A DNA stretch of 55,677 bases from Streptomyces sp. NRRL F-2664 (GCF_000719345.1 NZ_JOFX01000040.1:1-55677), one strand, 5' to 3'. Shown: positions 18,950-31,741, counted from the stretch's first letter. The notes: generated by a model not told the origin, from the sequence alone. Made by a program: numbers and translations.

Positions 18950-19405
18950 TCAGCGGTCGACCGGAAGGCCCGTCGGCTCCTTGATGCGCTTCATGATGAT
19001 CTGCGAGTTGACCTCGGTGATACCGGTCAGGGCGGTGAGCTTCTCGATCCACAGCCGCTCGTACGCGCGCAGGTCCGCGACGGCGATCCGCAGCAGGCAG
19101 CCGGGGCTCCCGAAGAGGCGGTAGGCCTCGATCACGTCGGGGATGTCCTGGAGGGCGGCCTCGAAGGCCTCCACCGCCTCCCGGTCGCGGCGCACCTCGA
19201 CCGACACGAGCACTTCGAAACCGCGCTCGACCGCCTCGGGGTCGATCACGGCGCGGTAGCCCTGGATCACACCGTCCTGCTCCAGCTGCCGCACCCGGCG
19301 CATGCACGGGGACGGGGTCAGCCCCACGCGGTGGGCGAGTTCCTGGTTGCTCAGCCGCCCATCGGCCTGGAGCTCGCGCAAGATATCGCGGTCGATGGCG
19401 TCCAT
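18950..19405 (-). CDS. Lrp/AsnC-family transcriptional regulator
   Basis: This 151-residue protein has an N-terminal helix-turn-helix (MDAIDRDILRELQADGRLSNQELAHRVGLTPSPCMRRVRQLEQ) and a C-terminal RAM ligand-binding domain (residues about 65 to 145, with GSPGCLLRIAVADLRAYE). ATG 19405 gives the normal family start; an in-frame TTG at 19423 is possible. It is divergent from an L-asparaginase with 125 bp between them, so it probably responds to an amino acid such as asparagine or aspartate and controls that gene (inference). Confidence 0.93.
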   Translation of the reverse strand: MDAIDRDILRELQADGRLSNQELAHRVGLTPSPCMRRVRQLEQDGVIQGYRAVIDPEAVERGFEVLVSVEVRRDREAVEAFEAALQDIPDVIEAYRLFGSPGCLLRIAVADLRAYERLWIEKLTALTGITEVNSQIIMKRIKEPTGLPVDR

Positions 19406-19448
19406 GGCGCAATTATCACCCAAGGTCTCGCGAACACCTCGATGGAAG

Positions 19449-19465
19449 ACGCAAGCCTATTGCGT
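19449..19465. promoter_or_regulatory. Operator candidate between Lrp-type gene and asparaginase
   Basis: ACGCAA-GCCTA-TTGCGT is a perfect 6-bp inverted repeat with a 5-bp centre. It sits in the middle of the 125-bp divergent spacer in a locally A+T-richer stretch. Size and position suit an Lrp/AsnC dimer site for autoregulation and asparaginase control. Confidence 0.5.
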
Positions 19466-19530
19466 GAAGATCGCTCTATCATTGCTGCTTTGAGCACATA
19501 TGTACGAGTGACGGAAGGGCGGCACCCAGC

Positions 19531-20532
19531 ATGGGACGGATCGTCGTCATCAGCACCGGCGGCACGATAGCCAGCCGCTGGCAGGGCTCCGGCTTCGCCG
19601 CGGACGCCGACGGCAACGAGGTCATCGCCACGGCGCCGCTGCCCGAGGGCATGACCGTCGAGGTCGTCGACCTGTTCAGCGTGAACAGCCCCCGCCTCAC
19701 CACGGCCCACCAGCTCACCCTCCTGCGCACCGTGCACGAGGTGCTCGCCGACCCCGGCGTCGACGGCATCGTCGTCACCCACGGCACCGACACCCTCGAA
19801 GAGTCGGCGTTCCTCGTCGACCTCCACCACCACGACCCGCGTCCCGTCGTCTTCACCGGATCGCAGCGGCCCATGGGCACGGCCGACGGAGACGGCCCCG
19901 GAAACCTGTACGACGCCCTGCTCACCGCCGCCACCACCCGCGGCCTCGGCGTCCTGATCGCCTTCGCCGGACGCGTGCACGCCGCCCGCGGCACCGTCAA
20001 GACGCAGGCCGTGGACCTCGACGCGTTCGCCGACCCCTCCCAGGACCTGCTCGGGAAGGTCGGCTTCGGCAAGGTCACCCTCCTGCGCACCCCCCGGCGC
20101 CCGGCCCCGCTCCCGCTGCCCGCCATGCCCCAACTCCCGCCGCGCGTCGACATCGTGATGCACCACGCCGACGCCGACCCCGTGCTCCTGAACGCCGCCG
20201 TCGAGGCCGGCGCCCGCGGCGTCGTCCTCATCGGGACCGGCGCGGGCAACGCCACCCCGGAGATCGTCGAGGCGGTCCGGGCCGCGGTCGCCCGCGGCGT
20301 GCTCGTCGCCCTGACCACGCGGGTCATGGCCGGTCCGGTCACCGAGATCTACACGCACGGCGGCGCGGTGGACCTCGTCGCCGCCGGCGCCGTCCCCACG
20401 GGCACCCTCCGCGCCGGCCAGGCCCGCATCGCCGTCCTCTCGGCCCTCCTCGCCGCCGACGACACCCCGGAACAGGCCCGCATCCTGCGCGAGTCCCTCA
20501 CCCCGACCGCCCCGGTCCTCGTCGAGGCGTGA
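19531..20532 (+). CDS. L-asparaginase (type I/II family)
   Basis: This 333-residue amidohydrolase has both catalytic threonine motifs: ISTGGTIAS at the N terminus and THGTDTLEE near residue 90. The GSQRPMGTADGDGPGNLYDAL segment of the family follows. It hydrolyses asparagine to aspartate and ammonia. There is no signal peptide, so it should be cytoplasmic. GGAAGGGCGG precedes ATG 19531. It is divergent from an Lrp/AsnC regulator and ends 49 bp before the convergent meaB gene, with a strong terminator between. Confidence 0.93.
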   Translation: MGRIVVISTGGTIASRWQGSGFAADADGNEVIATAPLPEGMTVEVVDLFSVNSPRLTTAHQLTLLRTVHEVLADPGVDGIVVTHGTDTLEESAFLVDLHHHDPRPVVFTGSQRPMGTADGDGPGNLYDALLTAATTRGLGVLIAFAGRVHAARGTVKTQAVDLDAFADPSQDLLGKVGFGKVTLLRTPRRPAPLPLPAMPQLPPRVDIVMHHADADPVLLNAAVEAGARGVVLIGTGAGNATPEIVEAVRAAVARGVLVALTTRVMAGPVTEIYTHGGAVDLVAAGAVPTGTLRAGQARIAVLSALLAADDTPEQARILRESLTPTAPVLVEA

Positions 20533-20534
20533 CA

Positions 20535-20572
20535 CGGCGGCCCGGCTCCCCCGCAGGGGCGCCGGGCCGCCG
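20535..20572. terminator. Bidirectional terminator hairpin
   Basis: CGGCGGCCCGGC (20535-20546) pairs perfectly with GCCGGGCCGCCG (20561-20572). The 14-nt loop itself contains CCCC-GCA-GGGG. It separates the convergent asparaginase and meaB genes. Confidence 0.88.
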
Positions 20573-20580
20573 CACCCACC

Positions 20581-21570
20581 TCAGGCGCCCGGCCTGCCGA
20601 ACGCCGACAGGATGCGGTCCGCGGCAGAGGTCGGGGTCAGGGTCCCCGCCCGCACCTCGGACTCCAGGGCCGGTGCCAGGTCGCGTACCGCCGGGTCCGC
20701 GCGCAGGCGCTCCAGCAGTTCGTCGCGGACCATCGACCAGGTCCACTCCACCTGCTGCGCCGCCCGCTTCGCCGCCAGCCGGCCCCCCGCCTCCAGCAGC
20801 GTCCGGTGCTGCTCCAGGCGGTTCCACACCTCGTCCAGCCCCGCCGACTCCCGCGCGCTGCACGTCAGTACGGGCGGCGTCCACGCCGCGTCCACCGGGT
20901 GCATCAGCCGCAGCGCGCCCGACAGCTCCCGCGCCGCGGCCTTCGCGTCCCGCTCGTGCGGGCCGTCCGCCTTGTTCACCGCCAGGACGTCCGCCAGTTC
21001 CAGGACGCCCTTCTTGATGCCCTGCAGCTGGTCGCCCGTCCGGGCCAGGGACAGCAGCAGGAAGGAGTCGACCATCCCCGCCACCGTCGTCTCCGACTGG
21101 CCCACACCGACCGTCTCGACGAGGACCACGTCGTAGCCCGCCGCCTCCATCACGATCATCGACTCACGGGTGGCCTTGGCGACGCCGCCCAGCGTGCCCG
21201 CCGACGGCGACGGCCGCACGAACGCCGCCGGATCCACCGACAGCCGCTCCATCCGGGTCTTGTCACCCAGGATGGAGCCGCCCGTACGCGTCGAGGACGG
21301 GTCCACCGCGAGCACCGCCACCCGGTGGCCGAGCCCTGTCAGCATCGTGCCGAAGGCGTCGATGAAGGTGGACTTGCCCACCCCCGGCACCCCGCTGATG
21401 CCGATCCGGCGTGCCCGCCCCGCATGCGGCAGCAGCTGCGTCAACAGGCTCTGCGCGAGCGCCCGGTGAGCCGGCAGGGTGGACTCGACGAGGGTGATCG
21501 CGCGGGCGACGACCGCACGCCTGCCGTCGAGCACCCCCTTCGCGTAGGCCTCGATGTCGATCTTCGGCAC
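20581..21570 (-). CDS. meaB: Methylmalonyl-CoA mutase-associated GTPase MeaB (ArgK family)
   Basis: This 329-residue G3E-type P-loop GTPase acts as chaperone for B12-dependent methylmalonyl-CoA mutase, gating cofactor loading and protecting the enzyme. It has Walker A GVPGVGKST near residue 60, AVDPSSTRTGGSILGDKTRM, the ETVGVGQSE switch and the NKADGPHE base-recognition loop. The start is GTG 21570. It follows mutB by 10 bp, so it is the last gene of the mutA-mutB-meaB operon. Confidence 0.95.
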   Translation of the reverse strand: MPKIDIEAYAKGVLDGRRAVVARAITLVESTLPAHRALAQSLLTQLLPHAGRARRIGISGVPGVGKSTFIDAFGTMLTGLGHRVAVLAVDPSSTRTGGSILGDKTRMERLSVDPAAFVRPSPSAGTLGGVAKATRESMIVMEAAGYDVVLVETVGVGQSETTVAGMVDSFLLLSLARTGDQLQGIKKGVLELADVLAVNKADGPHERDAKAAARELSGALRLMHPVDAAWTPPVLTCSARESAGLDEVWNRLEQHRTLLEAGGRLAAKRAAQQVEWTWSMVRDELLERLRADPAVRDLAPALESEVRAGTLTPTSAADRILSAFGRPGA

Positions 21571-21580
21571 CGGCGCCCGC

Positions 21581-23763
<2,183 letters not shown>

Positions 23764-23767
<4 letters not shown>

Positions 23768-25629
23768 GCGGGCACTCCCATCCGGTCGAGTACGGAGGAC
23801 AGCACGGCGACGGCGTCACAGCCGGCGAAGACGTACTCGTCCACGGAAGCCTCGGCAGTGCCCGGCCGGCCGGCGAGGAAGACGGTGGAGGCACCTGCGG
23901 CGCGCAGGGCATCGGCCACCGCAGCCGCCTGCTCCTCGTACAGTGCGTCGCTGGAGCAGAGCACGGCCATGCCGTCCGCGCCGCTCGCCGCGTACGCCGC
24001 GGCGGCCGTCCGCGGGTCGACCGACACCGGGTCGTGGACGGGCTCGACACCGCCCGCCTGGAACAGGTTCGAGGCGAAGGTGGCGCGCGCGGTGTGCGCC
24101 GCCGCCGGGCCCAGCGCGGCCAGGAAGATCCTCGGGCGGGCGCCCGTTGCCGCCAGGTGCGCGTCGCTGCGGGCGCGCAGGGCCTCGTACGCCTCGTCGC
24201 GCCGAACGCGGGGCAGGCCGCCCGCAGGAGCGGCCGGCGCGGCCTCGCGGACGACCGGCTTCTCCGACAGCAGCGGGAACTCGCTGACACCGGTGATCGG
24301 CTCGCGGCGGCTGGCCAGCTTCCGGGAACGCTCCGCCCAGGTGGCGGCGAGGCGTTCGGCGACCAGCCCCGAGCGCAGGGCGGCGGCGAGACCGCCCGCC
24401 TTCTCCACGGTCTGGAAGAACTCCCATGCGGCGTGGGCGAGTTCGTCGGTGAGGCGCTCGACGTAGTACGAGCCGCCGGCCGGGTCGATCACCCGGGCCA
24501 GGTGCGACTCCTCCAGCAGGATGGTGGAGGTGTTGCGGGCGACGCGGCGCGCGAACGCGTCCGGCAGGCCCAGCTCGTGGTCGAAGGGGAGCACGGTGAC
24601 CGCGTCGGCACCGCCGACACCCGCGGCCATGCAGGCCACGGTGGTGCGCAGCATGTTCACCCACGGGTCGCGGCGGGTCATCATCACCGGCGAGGTCACG
24701 GCGTGCTGCAGCTGGGCGCCCGCCTCCGGGGCTCCCGAGGCCCCGGCGATCCGGGCCCACAGCCGGCGCGCCGCGCGGAACTTGGCGATGGTGAGGAACT
24801 GGTCCGCGGTGGCGGCGTAGCGGAACTCCAGCTGTCCGAGCGCGGCTTCGACGCTCAGCCCACCTGCGGAGAGGGCGCGCAGGTAGGCGACGCCGGTGGC
24901 CAGCGAAAGCCCCAGCTCCTCGGCGGCGCTGCCGCCGGCCTCGTGGTACGGCAGGGCGTCCACGGTCAGGGCGCGGACCCCCGGGAAACCGGCGGCGGCC
25001 TCGCGGGCCAGGTCCACCGCGGCGGCCGGGTCCAGCGCCTCGCCGGTACGGGCCTCGTGGCCCAGCGGGTCGGCGCCCAGCGAGGCCCGCACGGCCTCCG
25101 GAGCCACCGACCGCTCGGCGAACAGGTCGAGCAGCGCACGGGCGGCCTCGGCGTACTGCGCGCCGGCGTCCAGGGCGATCGGGGCGAGGTCCAGGTAGAC
25201 CCCGTCCAGGGCGCGGGCGAGGGCGTCGACCGGAATGCCGCCGCGGCCCACGGTGAGCCAGAGGGAGGTGACGCCGTTCTCCAGGTCCGCGAGGGCGGCA
25301 TCGTTCAGGCGCTGCGGATCGCCGCCCACGAGGCGCTGGCGCACGTCCCAGCCGTTCGCGGTGGTGCCTTCCGGCCTGCCTCCGCGGACGAAGGGGGCGA
25401 AGCCGGGGAAACCGGTGTCGGCGGCCGTCGCGTCGGACGGCGCGGTGTACAGCGGGCGGGTGGTGAGCCCGTCCTGGAGTCGGGTGGACAGCGCTTCTTC
25501 TGCGGCCTCGCCGGATGCTTCCTTGCCCGACTTGCGCAGTACGCCTTCTACAAGGCGCTGCCACTGCTCATGCGTCGCGTCAGGGAACTCGGCGGCCAGG
25601 GAGAGCCCGTCGTCAGGCAGGACCGTCAT
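23764..25629 (-). CDS. mutA: Methylmalonyl-CoA mutase, small subunit
   Basis: This 621-residue partner of the catalytic subunit has a degenerate barrel ([28 protein letters not shown], then [31 protein letters not shown]) and a degenerate C-terminal B12-like domain. That domain lacks the DxHxxG cobalamin motif, as usual for this subunit. It is the first gene of the mutA-mutB-meaB operon. Start ATG 25629 has no strong Shine-Dalgarno sequence, so it may be leaderless or start further in. Confidence 0.94.
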
Positions 25630-26889
25630 GGCTCGAATGTAGGGGAGCGCGCTCAGGTGGCACCATACCGGCGGGTGTGATCTCCCCCTCTCGGAGCGTA
25701 CGGAGGGGGTCCTGGAAGACCCGGCTGAGCAGCACGGTTGCGGCGGCCTCCAGGGGGCGCCGCCGGACCCGTCGGCGGGACCGCGGTCCGCTCGGGGCGT
25801 CGCGGACGTGCGCGAGGTCCCGCGCGGCCGTCCGCGGCTCCTGCGGGTACCGCGCGCACAGGACGCTCGCCGGTGCGGTCACGACCGGGACCGCCGGATT
25901 GCAGACATCCGACAGAAGGAATGCGGCCCGGCCACCACGCGGGCGGCACACCGCGGGCACGCCGGCGTGCAGCCCGACGGCGACGGCCCGCCGACGGCAC
26001 CGGTGCAGGTCGAGCGGGATCCGCGGCCGCCTCGCCCTCCGGATCCGGCGAACGCGTGGCGGCCGCATTGCGGGGGCGTGAAATCCGGCCACGGTTTTCG
26101 GCCGCGGAGGCCGGGGGGCCTGCTGGGCGGCGTTCGGGGAAATGGCAGGTCGTAAGGGGTGTACGGGGTGCACGCGCGGTCCGGCGGGGGGTGCGGGCGG
26201 TAGCCGTGGACGGGGGTTGACCCCGGTCGGAGGCACTGACACGCTCCGGGACATGTCCGCGAACGAACCTCTCGCCCCGCGGCTCCGCACTCCCGGCCCC
26301 TGCACCGCGCCGGGCCGGTGTCCGGGCCGCTGTCCGGCCCCCTGTCGCCCCTGACCCGACCGACCGACCGGCCACCGGCCGACGGCGTCGAACCCGACGG
26401 CCCTGACCACCCCCGGTGATCCACGGCCCGAGGCGGCCCGATGGCGCCAGGGCCGAACCGGCCCGCGCACCACCCCCGGCGGCCGCAACCCGGCCGGCCC
26501 GGCCGGTCGGCCCGCGGTGCGGTGACCATCAGTCGAAGCCGATCCCCGTCCGGGCGGAGCGGCAGCAGCGGTGCAGGGCCGGACGGCCCCCTGGACCCCG
26601 GTCGTGCCGCTGCTTCCCGGACCGGCTGGTCGGTGGTCCGGTGTCCGTCGGACGCCCGGTTCATCGGCCGCACGGTTCTCATCGTCCGAACGGTGCACAG
26701 GCCGCGGCGGACCCCGGCCCGCTCGCACGACAGCCGGTGGTGCGCCCGCCGGGCGGTTCCCCCATCCGGACCTCCACGGGCCCGGTGACCTGCGGGCCCG
26801 GTGGCCGTCGGGCAGGCCGGCCCGGGCGGCGGCCACCGGGCCACCGGTCCGCGGGCCCGAGGGGCCTGCGCGCCCTCGGTCCACCACCC
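25630..26889. other. Long stretch without a recognisable gene
   Basis: No reading frame here has recognisable protein features. The long open frames on both strands are Arg/Pro/Gly-rich and follow from extreme GC content. The mutA promoter should lie near the left end. Short tandem-like words occur (ACCGACCGACCGG near 26360), and there is an oddly dense set of CCGG and CGGTC words. The stretch may be a decayed region, or a long leader for the sulfonate operon to the right. Confidence 0.5.
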
Positions 26890-27176
26890 ACCCGGGCCAC
26901 CGCCCCTCCGCACTGCACCCGCACCCAGCGGTCCACCGCCGTACCGGAACACCCCCGGCCCACGACGCCCCGCACCCGCTCCCGTGATCCGCCTGCACGA
27001 CAGCACCCCCGTCACCCGCACAGCACCACCCACGCCCCTGAATCCGGACCACCGCACCGGGCACTGCTGCACCCGCTCGCGGCGCAGCACCACCGCCCAC
27101 CCGTGGCCCGTACACGACCGCCGAACCCGCACAGCACGCCCCCCACGGCACCCCCGCACCCGCAGTACCGCATCCG
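26890..27176 (+). promoter_or_regulatory. C-rich, G-poor leader region upstream of the sulfonate operon
   Basis: On the plus strand C strongly exceeds G: 31 C to 14 G in 26941-27000, 33 to 11 in 27001-27060, and 34 to 12 in 27121-27180. The coding sequence just after it does not show this imbalance. An unstructured C-rich, G-poor RNA of this length is what a Rho-utilisation site looks like, so a Rho-dependent attenuator of the sulfonate operon is possible. This is inference. Confidence 0.35.
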
Positions 27177-27196
27177 CTGCGGAGACCACTCCGCAG
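27177..27196 (+). promoter_or_regulatory. Hairpin just upstream of the TauD-like gene
   Basis: CTGCGGAG (27177-27184) pairs perfectly with CTCCGCAG (27189-27196) around ACCA. It ends 21 nt before the start codon, directly before the ribosome site GAGGAG. It could modulate translation or mark a transcript 5' end. Confidence 0.45.
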
Positions 27197-27217
27197 CTCC
27201 GTACCCGAGGAGTCACC

Positions 27218-28174
27218 ATGGCCACCGCCACCCCCACCCCCACCCCCACCCTCACCGTCACGAAGATCGGCGGACGGATCGGTGCCGAGATCACCGGCGT
27301 CCGGCTCGGCGGCGACCTGCCCGCGGCCGACGTCGCCGCGATCCGGGACGCCCTCCTGGCCCACAAGGTCGTCTTCTTCCGCGGCCAGGGGCACCTCGAC
27401 GAGGCCGCCCACGAGGCCTTCGCCGAGCGGCTCGGCGCACTGGTCGCGCACCCCACCGTCCCTTCCGCGGACGGCCGTTACGCCCTCGGCATCGACTCCC
27501 ACCACGGCGCCCGCGCCAACCAGTGGCACACCGACGTCACCTTCGTCCCCGCCTACCCGGCCTTCTCCATCCTCCGCGCCGTGACCATCCCCCCGTACGG
27601 CGGCGACACCCTCTGGGCCAACACGGCCACCGCCTACGCGGGACTCCCCGCCCCGCTGCGCGCCCTCGCCGACGGCCTGCGCGCGATCCACTCCAACGAG
27701 TACGACTACGCCGCCCTCAGGCCCGACGCCCTCCCCGAGGCCCTGGCCCAGTACCGCGAGGTGTTCACCTCCACCACGTTCCTCACCGAGCACCCGGTGG
27801 TCCGCGTCCACCCCGAGACCGGCGAACGCACCCTGCTGCTCGGCAACTTCGTCCAGCGGATCCAGGGCCTCACCGGCCGGGACAGCCGCACCCTCCTCGA
27901 CCTCTTCCAGGCCCACATCGAGAGCCCCGAGAACACCGTCCGCCGGCAGTGGCAGCCCGGCGACGTCGCCATCTGGGACAACCGCGCGACCCAGCACTAC
28001 GGCGTGGACGACTCCGACGACCACGAGCGCATCCTGCGCCGCGTCACCGTCGACGGCGACGTCCCGGTCGGCCCCGACGGCACCCCCTCCCGCCTGATCA
28101 GCCCGGAGGCCGTCCCGGACCCCGCCTTCGGCATCGCCTCCGGCGCCTCCACCTCCGACGCCCCCGCCGTCTGA
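27218..28174 (+). CDS. TauD/TfdA-family alpha-ketoglutarate dioxygenase
   Basis: This 318-residue Fe(II)/2-oxoglutarate dioxygenase is related to taurine dioxygenase and alkylsulfatase AtsK. The metal motif is QWHTDVTF (HxD) with the distal histidine in [10 protein letters not shown]; the 2-oxoglutarate-binding arginine lies in RILRRVT. The N terminus has a Thr-Pro repeat (TPTPTPTLT). ATG 27218 follows GAGGAG by 7 nt. It heads a rightward run with FMN reductase, SsuABC and a DszA-like monooxygenase, so it probably releases sulfite or sulfate from an organosulfur compound. The exact substrate is unknown. Confidence 0.9.
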   Translation: MATATPTPTPTLTVTKIGGRIGAEITGVRLGGDLPAADVAAIRDALLAHKVVFFRGQGHLDEAAHEAFAERLGALVAHPTVPSADGRYALGIDSHHGARANQWHTDVTFVPAYPAFSILRAVTIPPYGGDTLWANTATAYAGLPAPLRALADGLRAIHSNEYDYAALRPDALPEALAQYREVFTSTTFLTEHPVVRVHPETGERTLLLGNFVQRIQGLTGRDSRTLLDLFQAHIESPENTVRRQWQPGDVAIWDNRATQHYGVDDSDDHERILRRVTVDGDVPVGPDGTPSRLISPEAVPDPAFGIASGASTSDAPAV

Positions 28175-28209
28175 TCCGGCACACACCGTACGCCGCCCAA
28201 GGAGCCCCC

Positions 28210-28863
28210 GTGCCCGCACCCGCCCCCGCCCGCCAGCACCGTGCGAAGCCCAAGCTGCTCGCCCTCACCGGCAGCCCCTCGGCCCACTCCCGTACCGCCG
28301 TCGTCGCCGAGCATGCCCTGCGCCACCTGACCCGGTCCCGGCCCGGCTTCGAGACCAGCCGCCTGGCCGTGCGCGAACTCCCCGCCGCCGACCTGCTCGC
28401 GGCCCGCCGCGGCGAGCCCGAGATCCGCCGCGCCCTCGAAGCCGTCGCCGAGGCGGACGGCCTGATCATCGCGACGCCGGTCTACAAGGCCTCGTACACC
28501 GGCCTGCTCAAGGCCTTCCTCGACCTGCTCCCGCAGGACGGCCTGGTCGGCAAGACGGTTCTGCCCCTCGCGACCGGCGGCAGCCTCGCCCACGTCCTGA
28601 CCATCGACTACGCCCTGCGCCCCGTGCTCTCCGCGCTCGGAGCCCGGCACGTCACCGCAGGCCGGTTCGTCCTGGACTCCTGCGTCGAGCGCGGCTCCGG
28701 CCCCGACCGGCTGCGGCCCGAGGCGGAGATCGACCTCCTCCAGGCGGTCGACGAGTTCGCCGACGCCCTGCACGCCACCGCCACCACCCCGTCGCCGGCC
28801 GAGACCCCCTCCCTCGCCGGCACCGCGCTGCTCGCCGACAGCCCGCTGACCGTCGCCCCGTAA
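28210..28863 (+). CDS. ssuE: NADPH-dependent FMN reductase (SsuE-like)
   Basis: This 217-residue flavodoxin-fold reductase has LLALTGSPSAHSRTA for FMN phosphate binding near the N terminus, ADGLIIATPVYKASYTGLLKAFLDLLP in the middle and VLPLATGGSLAHVLTIDYALRPVLSALGA, the usual SsuE blocks. It would supply reduced FMN to the monooxygenase encoded at 31861. The start is GTG 28210, 5 nt after GGAG. It lies 35 bp after the TauD-like gene. The C terminus has an extra Pro/Ala-rich tail of about 30 residues. Confidence 0.92.
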   Translation: MPAPAPARQHRAKPKLLALTGSPSAHSRTAVVAEHALRHLTRSRPGFETSRLAVRELPAADLLAARRGEPEIRRALEAVAEADGLIIATPVYKASYTGLLKAFLDLLPQDGLVGKTVLPLATGGSLAHVLTIDYALRPVLSALGARHVTAGRFVLDSCVERGSGPDRLRPEAEIDLLQAVDEFADALHATATTPSPAETPSLAGTALLADSPLTVAP

Positions 28864-28905
28864 GCCGGCCCCGCCCCTGACGACCCGTACCGACAAGGAT
28901 CCGCC

Positions 28906-29949
28906 ATGCCCGCAGCACGCACCCCGACCACCACCTCCCGGCGCCAGTTCCTGACCCTGCTCGGCATCTCGGCGGCCGCGGTGAGCTGCGGCACGGCCAC
29001 CGCCCGCGGCGGATCCGGCTCCGGTTCCGGCGGCCAGGTCACCACCCTCAAGTACCAGGGCAGCGTGGGAGCCGTCACGCTTCCCGAACTCGCCGCCGAC
29101 CTCGGCCACCTCGGCGACGTCGAGCTGGAGTGGATCGGCAACACCATCAGCGGCCCGCAGGACATCCAGTCGGCGGCCACCGGCCAGATCCACTTCGGCG
29201 GCGCCTTCAACGGAGCCATCGTCAAACTGGCCGGCAGCAAGGCGCCGATCACCTCCGTCATCTCCTACTACGGCTCCGACCGGCACTCCTACAGCGGCTA
29301 CTACGTGCTGGAGGACAGCCCCCTGCGGTCCGCCCGCGACCTGATCGGCAAGAAGGTCGGCATGAACACCCTGGGTGCACACGCCCATGCCATGCTGGAG
29401 ATCTACCTGAAGCGCAACGGGGTGTCGAAGACGGACGCGGCCAAGGTCGAATCCCTGGTCGTACCGCCCGTCAACACCGAGCAGGTCCTCAGACAGAAGC
29501 AGATCGACGTCGCCGTGCTCGGCGGTGTACTGCGGGACAAGGCCCTCGCGGCCGGCGGGATCCGCCCGCTCTTCACCGACTTCGAGCTGCTCGGCCCGTT
29601 CAGCGCGGGCAGCTACGTGATGACGAAGCGCTTCGTCCGGGAGAACCCCGACACCGTCCGCACCTTCGTCACCGGAGTGGCCAAGGCCATCGAGTGGTCC
29701 CGCACCACCCCGCACGAGGAGGTCATCGCCCGCATGACGGACATCGTCACCCGGCGCGGCCGCAACGAGGACACCGCCACCCTCAAGTACTGGCGCTCCT
29801 ACGGCGTCGCCGAGCCCGGCGGCCGGATGTCCGACAAGGAGTTCCAGGTGTGGCTGGACTGGCTCGCCGAACGCGGCGACATCAAGGAGGGCCGGCTGAA
29901 GGCCGCCGACCTCTACACCAACGACTTCAACGGACACGGGAAGGGGTGA
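28906..29949 (+). CDS. ssuA: Sulfonate ABC transporter substrate-binding lipoprotein (SsuA-like)
   Basis: This 347-residue periplasmic-type binding protein has a Tat-like N terminus (TSRRQFLTLLG) followed by a lipobox ending AVSCG, so it is probably a Tat-exported lipoprotein. The mature part is a type 2 binding fold: TLKYQGSVGAVTLPELAADLG, SAATGQIHFGGAFNGA, DLIGKKVGMNTLGAHAHAML and VVPPVNTEQVLRQKQIDVAVLGG. It captures aliphatic sulfonates or related compounds for the SsuB/SsuC transporter encoded immediately downstream. Confidence 0.92.
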   Translation: MPAARTPTTTSRRQFLTLLGISAAAVSCGTATARGGSGSGSGGQVTTLKYQGSVGAVTLPELAADLGHLGDVELEWIGNTISGPQDIQSAATGQIHFGGAFNGAIVKLAGSKAPITSVISYYGSDRHSYSGYYVLEDSPLRSARDLIGKKVGMNTLGAHAHAMLEIYLKRNGVSKTDAAKVESLVVPPVNTEQVLRQKQIDVAVLGGVLRDKALAAGGIRPLFTDFELLGPFSAGSYVMTKRFVRENPDTVRTFVTGVAKAIEWSRTTPHEEVIARMTDIVTRRGRNEDTATLKYWRSYGVAEPGGRMSDKEFQVWLDWLAERGDIKEGRLKAADLYTNDFNGHGKG

Positions 29950-29957
29950 CGACGGCC

Positions 29958-30766
<809 letters not shown>

Positions 30767-30770
<4 letters not shown>

Positions 30771-31741
30771 GCACCGGAACCGACACCGCAGCCCCCGACA
30801 CCACGGTCCCCGACGGCGCGGCTGCCGCCGACGCGGCGGCCCCCGTCGCCGCGTTCACCACGGCGACGACGCCGGCTCCCCCCGCACAGGACGCCCGCGG
30901 CTCCGGCCGCGCCGCCCGCCCGGCGGGGCCGAGGGACGCGCGCGACGGCCGCCCGGCCCGGCGGCGCCCCCTCCGGTCACTGGGGCGCAGGCTGCGCGCC
31001 CTCGCCGTGCGGTCCGCGGCGGTCCTCGCGCTCCTCGCCGTCTGGGAGACCGCACCCCGGCTCGGCCTGGCCGACCCCACCTTCCTGCCGCCGGTCAGTG
31101 AAGTGGCCGCCGCCTGGTGGGAGCTTCTGGGTAACGGCCAGCTCGGCCGGCACACCTGGGCCAGCCTGGTCCGCTCCTTCGGCGGCTTCGGCATCGCCGT
31201 CGTCGTGGCCGTCCCGCTGGGGCTGCTCATCGGCTGGTACCGGCCGGTCGCCGCGCTGCTCGGCCCGCTGCTGGAGGTGTTCCGCAACACCGCCGCACTG
31301 GCCCTGCTGCCCGTGTTCGTCCTGCTGCTCGGCATCGGCGAGACCTCGAAGGTGTCGATCGTCGTCTACGCCTGCGTCTGGCCGATCCTGCTGAACACCA
31401 TCAGCGCCGTCGGGAACGCCGACCCCACCCTCGTCCGGCTGGCCCGCTCCATGGACCTGTCCACCCCCAGGCTCTTCCAGAAGGTGATCCTGCCGGCCTC
31501 CGTACCGGCCGTCTTCACCGGTATCCGGCTCGCCGGCGCCGTCTCCATCCTGGTCCTCGTCGCCGCCGAGATGATCGGAGCGAAGGCCGGCCTGGGCTAC
31601 CTGATCAACGCCTCGCAGTTCAACTTCGCGATCCCGCAGATGTACGCGGGCATCGTCACCATCTCCGCCATCGGCGTCGCCTTCAACCAGCTGCTGGTCA
31701 CGATCGAACGCCGACTGAGCACCTGGCGCGTCCCGTCCTGA
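30767..31741 (+). CDS. ssuC: Sulfonate ABC transporter permease (SsuC-like)
   Basis: This 324-residue permease has a long Ala/Pro/Arg-rich cytoplasmic N terminus (about 85 residues) before a BPD-type permease domain. Membrane helices include AAVLALLAVWETAP, FGIAVVVAVPLGLLIGW, ALALLPVFVLLLGIG and SILVLVAAEMIG. The cytoplasmic coupling loop is seen as ARSMDLSTPRLFQKVILPASVPAVFTGIRLA. It overlaps ssuB by 4 bp. The N-terminal extension is longer than in enteric SsuC. Confidence 0.93.

Noticed and set aside
25920..26220. A 100-codon plus-strand frame preceded by AGAAGGA
   Set aside because: The product is an Arg/Gly/Ala mixture without any recognisable feature, and codon third positions look random; the Shine-Dalgarno match alone is not enough.
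26253..26354. A 33-codon frame ending GPCTAPGRCPGRCPAPCRP, considered as a Cys-rich leader peptide for the sulfur operon
   Set aside because: It has no good ribosome site, lies almost 0.9 kb before the operon, and its Cys/Pro/Arg content follows from GC-rich DNA.
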